Below, piece after piece: positions 36,350 through 46,571 of a stretch of 64,000 nucleotides of DNA (its first letter is position 1; the number at the start of each line of letters is the position of its first letter). A program made the translations under genes and the position numbers. Below the pieces are notes generated by a model. It had not been told where the DNA came from. It ran no database searches and saw only the letters and a list, made by a program, of their open reading frames with translations. The stretch spans positions 1,939,501 to 2,003,500 of the forward strand of contig NC_080568.1 of NCBI RefSeq assembly GCF_030253575.1, written 5' to 3'. This DNA is from Rhododendron vialii (lineage: Eukaryota; Streptophyta; Magnoliopsida; Ericales; Ericaceae).

Positions 36350-36550
36350 ATGCCCTTCTGTTCCACAAGTGTTGGTTCAATAATCTCTCCAATGGCGTGC
36401 ATTATTGTTACTACTAGGGAGAAACTTGGTTACTCCAACTTGATTAATGGGAAAGAAGGCGCGGTCTCGATTATTTTTCAGGCGAAAAATAAAAGAGAAG
36501 GCGACGGCGACGACGACGACGACGACGTCGATGTGGCTCCTGCGGCATAA
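36350..36550 (+). CDS. Short ORF, possible small protein of 66 aa
   Basis: Starts MPFCSTSVGSIISPMACIIV and ends in a Lys/Arg patch followed by an Asp-rich tail (DGDDDDDDVDVAPAA). A second ATG in frame at 36392 would give 52 residues. In its favour: a good TATA box at suitable distance, a higher GC content toward the 3' end and an uninterrupted frame. Against it: the Asp run is a (GAC)n microsatellite, and I recognise no family. Treat it as a hypothetical gene. Confidence 0.3.
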   Translation: MPFCSTSVGSIISPMACIIVTTREKLGYSNLINGKEGAVSIIFQAKNKREGDGDDDDDDVDVAPAA

Positions 36551-37270
36551 ATATTGTTATTTTTCAAATGGTATGTTTCTTCCATGTACCAGTGTACGGG
36601 TGAGGTGATCAGGAGATGAGCTTATTAGTGAATAAGTTACATATCATCCAATAAAAGAAAAAGAAAATTTTCATTGAGTGCGTACATAACCCAATATATA
36701 TATGTATGTATGTATGTAATTCTTTTTCTCCTTTTTCCTTAATTGTAGTATTTCTTATTTTCCTTTCTTAAATTTCTTCCCATGTGATTGATGGTTGTTT
36801 AATTGCTTGGGTTATTTTCTTTAATTTACCTGAACGCACGGTTTGGGAAAAGTTCTTTTCTTCCATTATGTGGGCATTTAAATCCTAATGGTTATTAAAT
36901 TCGGCACCTTTACTTGTTAATATTTTGCAACTTTTACTAGCTAGAATGGATAGATTACCAAATTAATCAAAATTAACGAGAAAATATATGCATCAATGGG
37001 GTGGATCAATCATTCCAGTTGAATGATTTCTTACCATATATATTTCAGGGTTGGTCCTGATTTTTCAGGGGGTTTAAAGTAAAAATTAAAAATGTATCCT
37101 TTTACCATTCTTAATTAACGAAGTATAAATAGATAATTTACCTTTCCAAGAATAAATATAAAGGTATAGGCCTCTAAAATTTGCAAATTTTGAGAGGCCT
37201 AGATCGGCCACATCCTGAGTTTTAGCTCAGAGCTGGTTCTGCCATATTTGGTTTACTGAGGGTCCTCAAC
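36551..37270. other. Intergenic DNA, no gene seen
   Basis: AT-rich with a (TATG)n tract near 36696-36718. No features. Confidence 0.4.
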
Positions 37271-38120
37271 TAGGAACTAAATGCCACAATATCTTTTTCT
37301 TGTTGGAAATGAAGCATATCTTGTTCATCTAAAGTCTCATTGTAAGAAATTTATGTATCACTGTAGTCATGTGAGTATTCCTGTAGCCATTTGGCCATGT
37401 AGTTTGCTTATGCTTTTCAAGAGGCTCTCTCTCTCTCTCTCTCTCTCTCTATAAAAGGAGAGGCTTCCCCCAGTTGTAACTCAGACTTCACCCATGCTTC
37501 GATTCGCATCTCACATATATTTTTTGTCAATTAGGGGTATCAGCTCTTTAGGTATGTCGTAACTACTTACCTAATCGGGCTTTCCTCATCCGAAATCAGC
37601 TTCATAAAACGGGAACCTACACCTGGTAATGTCATAAGAATCAACCTCCTCGTCAACCGAAACGTCTGCTTGGCTCCGCGAAAATTTCGGTCACAACGAG
37701 GAAGAGATCATTTTCCCCTAGCTTTATTGATTTTGTGCAACTTGCTAGGGTGTTTCTTGTGGCATCCCCTGCCAAGTCGTGCAACTCCATTTTGCCCTCA
37801 CCGGGCTGAAATTGAGCTGTAGAAAATGTGAAAACGTTTCCGAAAGCATTATCGGACTTCGGAAGCCCAATCTAATTTCCTCTTTAAGTTAATGGTGTGG
37901 GTGAGTTGATCAGCAGACCTTAGGTACCCATGTTTCCCTCGAGACAGTTCCGATGAGTGCCCTCCAAATCGAGGCTGACACTAGCTCGAATCGCATTTTC
38001 GTGCCTCCAACTTTGGCCTTCAGGGATGCTATCGATCGACGTTCCATCGAACACGAACCTCCTTGTGACTGCTTTCTTTCTCCTGGGGAAGCAATGTTCA
38101 AAATTCATGGAAAAGCTCTC
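37271..38120 (-). pseudogene. BAHD acyltransferase pseudogene (second-exon fragment)
   Basis: Matches the second exon of the intact gene at 59946-60600 from VTRRFVFDG to the C-terminal DEQDMLHFQQEKDI and FSS. Breaks: frameshifts shortly after FDGTSI (near 38040) and again after WRALIG (near 37940); loss of much of the region corresponding to residues 255-280; a stop in the structural motif (DFG-stop-GKP, TGG changed to TGA, near 37575); and an insertion of about 150 bp with a (CT)n tract at 37338-37487 between CATCTAA and the next conserved block. The 'aattttgaa-at' intron end upstream of the exon is shared with the intact gene, so it copied genomic DNA. No first exon is seen nearby. Confidence 0.88.
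37425..37452. repeat. (CT)n microsatellite inside the BAHD pseudogene insertion
   Basis: About 14 CT units, in the 150-bp segment absent from the intact gene. Confidence 0.85.
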
Positions 38121-38394
38121 ATGCTTGCAGATGATCATGTCAAGACTCGAATATGAACAATGACTATGATTACCAAATTAAAAATGCTACTCCAAAAAAT
38201 TAACATAATTAAGAACATGATCTCATTGTTCTTGAGTAACGAAAACAGAATACTAATTAGGAGGGGAGGGGACCCTTGAAATTAAAGGTAGTAGCAAGAA
38301 CGAAGGACGGACACTACAGTGGCAGATCTAGAATTAAACTTAGAACTGTGATATTCACACTGATAAAGTGAGAATAGATCATCCACAGATTTTT

Positions 38395-38665
38395 TCAAGC
38401 TCATTTCAGGTCCAGCAAAGATGATCCGAACCACTCAGTTTTTTTTAAATATTGTCTTAGGGATCCTTGTAAGAAATCAACTCAATTGGATATCGGTAAG
38501 AGCCTTTTCAAAATTCGCAGGGTGAATCAATCTGTTTCGCCCTACAAATTTTGAAAAAGCCTTTACCGATATCCAATTGAGACAATTTTTTTTACAGGGA
38601 TTCCGAAAAAACTTTTTAAGAAAATTGACCGTCCGGCACCACATATATCATCTTTGCGGAACTAG
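38395..38665. mobile_element. Foldback element related to 11520-11966
   Basis: Arms pair around 38520-38535 ('tttttcaaaattcgcagggtga' against 'tcgccctacaaattttgaaaa'). They share with the iPGAM-promoter element the words 'aaagatgatc', 'tcaattggatatcggtaag' and 'tttttacaggga'. Diverged; ends not certain. Confidence 0.55.
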
Positions 38666-38742
38666 AAATGAGCCCTACAAAAAATTCTATGGATGTTTCG
38701 CGCTAATTTCCTCTGTCTCGTTAGACTTTTCGTTAAACTTGG

Positions 38743-38956
38743 CCCCGTTCCGGAACTCATTTTAAGAACTTATTTTTTAAGAAAGCAATTTCAAGCTCAA
38801 AAATAATGTGTCTAGCAATATGGATCTTATTTAATAGAACTTATCAAGATCCCTTATACGGTGCAAAAAAAAAATATTTTTTTTTATTTATATTATTTTT
38901 GAGTTTAAAAATGTGAAATAAGTACTTATTTTTTAAGAAGGTGTTCTGGAACGGGG
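38743..38956. mobile_element. 214-bp MITE with CCCCGTTCCGGAAC ends
   Basis: CCCCGTTCCGGAAC at the left and GTTCTGGAACGGGG at the right differ by one base. 'aacttattttttaag' is inverted internally. The hAT type is possible from the terminal sequence, but I find no 8-bp duplication. Confidence 0.6.
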
Positions 38957-39059
38957 AGATCACATTCATTTAGTCATAGCTTCGTGAAGAAATTAACAAT
39001 CAAGTTCAATGTTTACTTTCGATCGGTCCTTTTTCCCAAGGAGGTTGAAACTTGAAAGA

Positions 39060-39240
39060 TGGTATGTTGATTGAGAATATCTTCTTTACGGAGGTTTTCG
39101 TGAATCTCATCCGTACAAATTGGATTTTAAAAAAAAAAAATTTAATTTTTCTCAAAAAAAAAGTTTCATCAAGATTCGGACCGCTCAGAACATTTTTGGA
39201 AGGTCGCAATTGATTGCTACTGTAAAAAATTTGTTCACGA
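39060..39240. mobile_element. Foldback MITE, GGATTTTAA family, degraded
   Basis: Same order as 2998-3180: 'tttacggaggtttt', 'ttggattttaaaaaa', loop, 'gattcggaccgctcagaaca'. No gene from 38957 to 40330 otherwise; 39760-39780 has a short (CT)n. Confidence 0.45.
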
Positions 39241-40329
39241 CTACATATAATCAACACACTTGCCAAAGAAATCAAAAGTAGAGTATATAATGAGCTCGGA
39301 TTAAATCCAAGTCCTTCGTATCAAGATGAACGGTCGGATCCATCACACTACATCACGTAGTGCGGCTGCCGCATTACAACAACTCCCAATCCTATAATGA
39401 AATCCAGTTGCCACCATGAAGGGAGTTCCTCGAGCTAGGGTCCTTCTCTCCACTGGAAAAACCCAAATCTCCATTGGACTCCTCTCCTGCCTCGGAAAAC
39501 GGGAAAACGGTAAGATGTACTCTACTTTAGCTCATTTACCAATGAAAAAAAACAACGAAAAACTATTGGATTAACATAGTGGGTGTAATTTTTCGGTGCC
39601 GGATGAGTATATTTTACGTGTACCCATCCGATACCTTCTAGTAGAATTAAAACCTCCCATTCAAATGGGATCCAACGCAACATCTTCCCTCTTGCCCTCC
39701 CTACAAAAAACGTAGCATCTTCCCTCCAATCTCACACTCCACCATCACCACCCGGCTTCTCTCTCTCTCTCTCATACACACAAACGTGACACCCAGCAAA
39801 TATTACTGGCCTGTACACGATGACGGATTCTTCAATGGTAATTATTATAAAATCACGGCTTCTTATTTTTATTGTAGGGATGTAAAATGAGGGCTTCTTA
39901 CATCCCTTTCAATGACTAGAAGGATCGCACAAACATACACACACCGCTGCACCCGTCATTGATTTTACATTTTCAATATTGGGATGATGGGAATCCTACA
40001 AATATTTCTTTCCAAAAAAAAAAAAAAAAAAAACCACTTCTGGAACGAAATGATGTTTGTGCATATTTTGTGTTTGTTACGGATTTTCGATGTGTACAGT
40101 ACTCCTTCCCGAGCCAACATCATATCGACGTGGGAACTGGATGACAGAGTCAGAATAAGGTTGATCGGAAGTGGTTTTGACACGATTAAAAAACTCCAGC
40201 AGCCGCTTAGGGTAGATTTGGGTTTAATATCTGCTTTAGTAATTGAGTGTTAGTATGATTTTAGGATCGGAAGAATTGTTTTTCTTTTGGTAGCGAGGAT
40301 GTAAAACAAAACATTGTCTTTGGGTTGCA

Positions 40330-40800
40330 AGATACATTAATTGTTCATAACAGGTTTTCGATCCGATTGATGGAAATCCTGTCACGGGAAAAGAAGTTCT
40401 TTACCCAGAGGATGTATGTTTGAGATTACTGGGCAAAACCAACCCTAAATTTAAAACACAAAAAGACGGAACTAAATCCTTGTGTGGCGGCGTAGTTTCT
40501 GAAGAAAGAATTTATGCATGTTCCGCCAGATGAAGACTTGTCTAAAGAAAGTTTTGAGTTTTACGTGCTGGCATATGCATTGTATGTCATCGGGTCGATA
40601 ATAGCACCTGATGGTTCCGGTGCCCACGTTCCCCTTTTTTTATCTTCCGCTCTTGGAAGATATAGACAAAATCAACAGTAACGCTTGGGGGGCATCCCTT
40701 TTGGTGAACTTGCACGTTTCGATTTGCAAGGTGGGGAATCCTAAACCTGGGTGTATGCTCGCAAGCAGAGAAGGCTTAATAGTTGGGATGTTATAGGCTC
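40330..40800 (+). pseudogene. Decayed transposon-type ORF (plant mobile-domain or DUF1985-like)
   Basis: Plus-strand frames read KEFMHVPPDEDLSKESFEFY, then VLAYALYVIGSIIAPDGSG. After a one-base shift in the T run at 40634-40640 they continue PLLEDIDKINSNAWGASLLV and NLHVSICKVG. The pattern (F)VLYAIG...P..., PLLEDIDKI, NWA..V...L is one I associate with proteins carried by plant transposons next to Ulp1-like or plant-mobile domains. Earlier frames (40335-40500) are broken by stops. The assignment is by recollection of the pattern only. Confidence 0.4.
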
Positions 40801-40856
40801 TTTGTGATGCCGTCGCGCTCTTATCCCTTTTAATCATTGTATTGTATGTTACAGGC

Positions 40857-41230
40857 GGATACGGATCCTAATATCCTAATTTGGGCGGATCCATTCGGAT
40901 TCAGTTCGGTTGCGGTTCAAACAGCCCAATGTAGTTTTGCTTCAAGTGGCAGCTTCATGATATATATGTTTCAACTCTCTACTAGACTAGTAGCTTAGCT
41001 TCAAGTGGCAGCTTAGTGCTAGTTATTGCGGCAGCTTATGCTTTATCAAGCTTCATGATTCTGGACGTTTTGGTGGTGTATTGAAAGTGCTAATGCCTTT
41101 TTAGTATTGATTGGTTACCAATTGTATTCGTTTTGGATCTCAAAACTCCTGCGCACGGTTTTCAATGAATTTTATGTATTTATCTGTCTCCACTCATTAT
41201 CCCAAAAAACCTCTCTCAAAACCCAAACCG
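40857..41230. repeat. Direct duplication, copy 1
   Basis: Shares with 42203-42530, in order and orientation, 'ggatacggatcctaatatcc', two 'agcttcaagtggcagctt' blocks, 'tcaactctctactagactag', 'attggttaccaatt' and 'aaaaaa-ctc-ctc-aaaccc'. The copies start 1.35 kb apart. Confidence 0.7.
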
Positions 41231-42202
41231 AACAAAAAATTTAGGCTTTATCTTGGATATTTCAAAAAATATTTGGGTAAAATTCTTAATTTTTAACTCT
41301 TTCGATTTCTCCCATCGAGATGAACCAATGATCCACAAAAATTTGACATAAAATCAACTAATGAGAAAAAAATTTGAACATGAACAAAAAGCCCAGAAAA
41401 AAAAATAAAACTATGTGAAAGGGCACCTTAGCTTGTTATCTAGACTTAGCTTGTCTAGTTTGTTCTCTTGTATTGTGGGTTGATTTCTTGTCGAACACTT
41501 TATCTTTTGGGGGGTCTTCAGTGGCATATGATTGTTGAGATAGGGTGTCAAACAGCTGAGATGTTATATTCTCATTGTGATGCTGTCGTGTTCTTGTCCA
41601 TTTTAATCATTAACTCTTACAATTGACTAATAAAATCCTATCCTTTTTTGCTGTTAAAAAAAAGCTTGCCCTGGCCTTGTTATGATATTTAGGTGGGATT
41701 TTACACCAGCGATACCTAGCTACATTTTTTTCTTGAAGAGGAAAACTACCACATAAGACTACTTCAAGGAACACCAAAACCGTTGACTAGAGAGGGGTAG
41801 GAGGACCCTCTTAAGCATACATACTTGACCTAAACTCCCGATGTTGAGTGGTGAGTGGAATTACTCTCTTACCCTTCTGTGTTAAAAAAAAAATTAACAC
41901 CAAAACCAACTTAATTGAAGCTTAGGACACAACTCCCTCCCTAGATCACTACCCAGCAGTAAGGAAAGAAACAACCAATCTAATTTGGGGGGAAAAAATT
42001 CCAAAGAAAGATATGGTTGAGGTCCTAGAGGTCATATACAGAAAATAAAGTCTATTCTCATCAACTCGCCTATATCTTTCACCAATAAGTCTAAAGACAT
42101 ATAATTTCGCACATACAGTTGAAAGGCCATAAATTAGGGCTGCCCAGCAGATGGTTCGAACTATCCCAATTGAACCGTTTGTGAACCTACCTGAAGTATG
42201 TT
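41231..42202. other. Intergenic DNA between the duplicated blocks
   Basis: 41285-41410 is a copy of the AT-rich family with 'tttctcccatcgagatgaac' and 'aaatttgacataaaa'. No gene. Confidence 0.4.
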
Positions 42203-42530
42203 ACGGATGGATACGGATCCTAATATCCTAATTTGGGTGAATCGATTTGGATTCAATTCGGTTGCGGTTCAAAACTGCCCAAACCGACCAAACCTAATAT
42301 GCTAGTAGTTTAGCTTCAAGTGGCAGCTTCGTGATATGGTTCAACTCTCTACTAGACTAGTGGCTTAGCTTCAAGTGGCAGCTTAGTTCTAGTTACAGAT
42401 TGGTTACCAATTTGTATTCATTTTGAGTCTCAAAATCTCTGCACACGATTTTTAATAAATTTCCTCTATTTATCTCTCTTTGCTCATAATTACCCCAAAA
42501 AATCTCCCTCCAAACCCAAAATGAACAGGG
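42203..42530. repeat. Direct duplication, copy 2
   Basis: Partner of 40857-41230. The CACTA element was inserted about 70 bp after it, and the original sequence resumes at 49684. Confidence 0.7.
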
Positions 42531-42599
42531 TTCATTACTATATAACCAATTTGTGTATTGTTGATTGTTACCAATTTGTAGTGTTACTGCATTAGTGTT

Positions 42600-42880
42600 C
42601 ACTACAACAAATTTCACATTCTATAGCATGCGAAAAACGCTATAGAATCATAAGATAGCGTTTCTAGAACGCTGTATTAGCCCATGCTATTAAAAGTCCT
42701 AGATATACGATAGCGTTCTTTTGCCCGCTATCTATTCCATATTTTTAATAGCGTTCTTCGCCCGCTATGTATTCTATATCTTTTATAGCATTCTTTGCGC
42801 GCTATCCTTTTCTACTTTTTACTGCATGCAATGAACGCTATTGAAAGTAAACAATAGCATTTAATGAATGCTATATAAGC
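42600..42880. repeat. CACTA left subterminal repeats
   Basis: At least ten copies of 'tagcgtt' or 'aacgctat' and variants ('atagcattt', 'gctatc') in both orientations. The mirrored cluster is at 49525-49680, where 'aaaaagaatgctatcaattt' and 'atgctattaaaagtggtg' each occur twice. Confidence 0.75.
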
Positions 42881-43214
42881 CAATTTTTGGCATTTTTTTA
42901 AAATTCTATAATTACCAATATACTAGTATTTTTAAACAAAATCATGGTAATTTCATTTAGAAACAAAAATGACTTATTCCATTCAACACCAACTAATACC
43001 ACACGTCAATATACAATAAACAACTTAACCATTGAATAAAGATTCATTACATTAGCTTGGAAAACAATTTCCCAAAGTACATAAAAGAGACGATAAAAAA
43101 ATAACATAAAAGAGTCCGACTAATTAGACTCATTGAAAAAAACTAATGTAATTCCCCTTTCCTGAAAATGTAATCATGTACTGGGCTATAGATTTCTTTA
43201 CTTGAAGATTATCT

Positions 43215-45694
43215 TGCTTATACCCTTTTAAAACAGAAGCTGGAACAGGTGTAGCACTCCCATATCTTGCTGTTGCAAGGAATGCGCCAGTAGACTGCAA
43301 ATAATAAGAACGAGATTATGTCTAACCGAATCCATATAATTTCACAAGAGTCCTAAAAAAAAATTTGGTTATGAGCAAACCTCAAGAGAAGCAGCCGTCA
43401 TTGTGAAAGCTTCACCAGCTTGAAAAGTAGGTCTCCCCCATTGGAATGGATAAGGAATATAAATCTGAAATGGTTAACAAAAGTATTCTCTATAAGAAGT
43501 TGACGAATACGTCTGATTGTTAAGAGTAGAGAGTAGTAAAACAATAGGAGAACTCAGATATCAAATTCTAAGTCGCAACCCTGCAGTTTATAAGCCTACA
43601 ATTTCGAAGTAATGATCTGAATTGAAACATCAAGGAATCTAGTTATGATCTCTTAAAGCTCAAATAAGAATTTTTCAGTGTTAGAAAATGTGAAAGAAAA
43701 CAATATATTTTCAAAGGAAAAAATTTCAGCACCCCTGCACGGAGCAATGCTACAGGGGCTCTCTCCACCGCACAGGAACCCACACCTATGTGGATCCCAC
43801 ACTATTGTGAAGCTGGGAGAGTCCCTCGAGGATTCTGGAGCACTCAATAACCTCTCTTTATCAAGAAGCTCCAATAATGAGTCCTTTCATAGTTTGGCTC
43901 ATGTTATTAAGAAGAATAATGCGAACTTTTCAGATGCATTAGGACCAAACAAACAAAGCTTATGGGATTCCTATCTATTTCTTATCATAAAAAAAAATAG
44001 GTGGGAAAAATGATTAGATATTACCAAGGAGCTCCAGTAATGAGGCCAGTGCGATCAATGCGACAACTAGCTTGAGTGGCTGCAGAAGCGTTATGATATA
44101 CACCAGTTGAAGTGAGAATTTGCGCATAGCCCCATACGAATGCAACAAAGAACAGAAGTGCAAATCAATCACATACACGTCTCTTTGTTTTTGCTTTTGC
44201 ATAATGGGGAAGATATTGCCAAATCATCACACAAATTTCAGTTGCATATGGAAAGTCAGTTAATACAGTTACTTTGCTTCAGAGCGATGCATTTACACGA
44301 AAAACCAAGAAACTTTCTCAAATGCATCATTGAGCAGTTGACAAACAACAATTACTTGCCTGTGAGACGATAACCATTAGAATTAGCTCGGGGATCCCAA
44401 TTTCGACACACTTTGCCAGCTACAAGGAAAAAAAACAGAGAAGGAAAAATAGTTCTATAGCAAAATTTGCCTTTTGAAAATATAAAGAAATATCAGATGC
44501 TACCAATCCCTCAGTGACACAGGAGGCAAAACCATATTTCAGTTCCATAGTAACTATGTACCTGAGCAACAGTAAACAAACTTTATTCAACTCACGTCAT
44601 GAATTCATAGTGACAAAATGCCAAATTTTGGAGGTGGGGTTGGAGAGGAATGATAAATCTTTACAAATAAGTTGGATCTTAGAATTTTACTCCCTTCGGA
44701 AGGGCCTTTTACTTTATTTTTCAGAACTAAAGATTGAGTAAGGGAGCAAAAATGAAGTTGCTATCAGGTCTAAACTAGAAAAGCCAAGATTAAAGACAAA
44801 ACATGTGTTGAAGGATCATGGAATCTTACCATTTGAAAACCAAGATAGTATAGCCCAAGTCCAGCAAAAGTCATGAGAGGAACCATAGAAAGAGGGGTAA
44901 GAAACCTGAAACAAATGAGAAATAGATCCAAAAATAGAAATCTGTCAAAAAAATTATATGAATAAGCAAACAGTTTAGTTGTAACTAAGCAACGCAAAAA
45001 AATGTTGCAAGTTACAATAATGACCTTACAACATTTCTCCACACTCCTAAGAAGCCGATAAGCATCTAGAAACAAGAGGCAATAATGAGAGCACCCTACA
45101 TACCTCTCATTGTCCTTTCAAACTTCTAAAAATCATCGAAAAGCCCAAAGTCAGAAAAACAAAGAATTGCTACGACAAGGAACTAAAAATTTAAAGAGAC
45201 ATACAAAGACTAACATGATATGTGCAGTAATCTCCATTGGGCTCCGGAGATGACAAGTGATATCTTCCGGCATGTAGAATGGAAGTCATGGGAATAACAA
45301 ATGCGTATGAACCACCGATTACTGAGGGAAGTCGGGTGCCAAATAAGGACTGCATTAGTGTATTTAGTCCTAAAACAAATAGTAAGGTCTGTATCACCTT
45401 GGCCATCTCAACCTGTAACAATGAAAAGACTCCATTAGATCGAGTCACTAGACAAAATCAAAGAGAGATGATGAACAAAAGAAGAATGTATTGCTTACAT
45501 TACTGCCTCCCATTTGGTTTACAAACATACTTGGAATCAAGACAGTTGTACCTAGGGTCATCAGATAATGCTGGAACATGAGAACTACGACTTCCACTGC
45601 ATTAGGGACAGAAAAAACTATTCATCACTAAAAATTGCAACTGGTCAGTAATAATTTACATCTTGACTTTCCAATGGACAAGGGGAAAAATGTT

Positions 45695-45762
<68 letters not shown>

Positions 45763-45905
45763 ACGTCATAGAGGAGGACTATTGATGCAATATTGGACCC
45801 CTGGGAGCTATTCCATCCCTGGGCGTGGCTGTATGTCCTCCATCTTAGCTCCATTGTGGACACAACAACAGCCACACTTGCAGCCGCCGCTACTGTCGCC
45901 ATTGC
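43215..45905 (-). pseudogene. Captured nucleobase-ascorbate transporter (NAT) gene fragment
   Basis: Introns are retained. Minus-strand exons read LPGVQYCINSPPL (45765-45905), MFQHYLMTLGTTVLIPS (45499-45596), AKVIQTLLFVLGLNTLMQSL with RLPSVIGGSYAFV (45240-45414), a block ending LIGFLGVWRNVVR (45030-45170), RFLTPLSMVPLMTF (44832-44908), AKCVEIGIPELILMV (44352-44420), QYLPHYAK to TGLITGAPW (44028-44215), IPYPFQWGRPTFQAGEAF (43383-43455) and STGAFLATARYGSATPVP (43215-43295). This covers roughly the first 60% of a NAT permease; homology stops at VPASVL and the later transmembrane segments are missing. In-frame stops: TAG 45808-45810, TGA 45766-45768, TAG 45096-45098, TAG 45066-45068, TGA 44165-44167. 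Family residues there are Gln, Trp, Gln, Gln, Arg. One intron has a GC donor (CAG/GCAAGT). Confidence 0.9.
45697..45759. repeat. (GA)n microsatellite
   Basis: About 31 GA units directly after the first captured NAT exon, within what should be its intron (CT-rich on the gene strand). Confidence 0.95.
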
Positions 45906-46571
45906 CACAATCACCTGCAAACATTCCTGGAGCTGAGATATGCTTGCAGGGCAATAACAACTACAAGGCTACTTTGTGATTCTCTTGTACCTCAATACTG
46001 TGAGAAATTTAATAGTAGGAAACTAATACCAACTTTGTAGGATATCGCATTTAATAAATTATACCCTTTCTGCTTCTTTGACGAGCTTTCCCATAAATCT
46101 TTAATTTTTTACAGAATTACTTTTCTAAGGAAAATGAATCTATTAGTACTTTTGCCCCCATGAAATGGAAAACATTTGTACACTTCACTTGACAGAGACA
46201 GAAGAGATCTGACAAGAGTACATAGTTATCAAAAATAAATAAATTCAAATGACTATGTACACCTTAGAGTACCACAACACAATATGTCACATAGAATCAA
46301 AGTTATAAGTTAAATACACGTGTATCATGTTGAAACTATCATACATACTTTATATAGTTAAGTGAAGAAACTAATTCTAAGACAAGCATGCATCTGATAA
46401 TGATACCAATCATAGAACAGAACATTAAGTTCGGAAAAAAAGTGTCTTAAGTTGTCACTCTTTAGTCTTTAATCAAAATTCTCCTAGGCTCTTGGAAGAT
46501 CAAGATATTGGTTAACAATGTTAACTAACTTAATTAACATCACTAGTGCTCTGTTTTTTATGATTAGCTAA

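Noticed and set aside
245-45759. CRISPR arrays, operons, or prokaryotic or phage gene clusters
   Set aside because: None present. The repeats are microsatellites, MITEs and LTRs, and the genes are typical plant nuclear genes with introns.
45645-45920. 91-aa frame with a Ser-Leu repeat
   Set aside because: Produced by the (GA)n microsatellite and a shadow frame of the captured NAT first exon.
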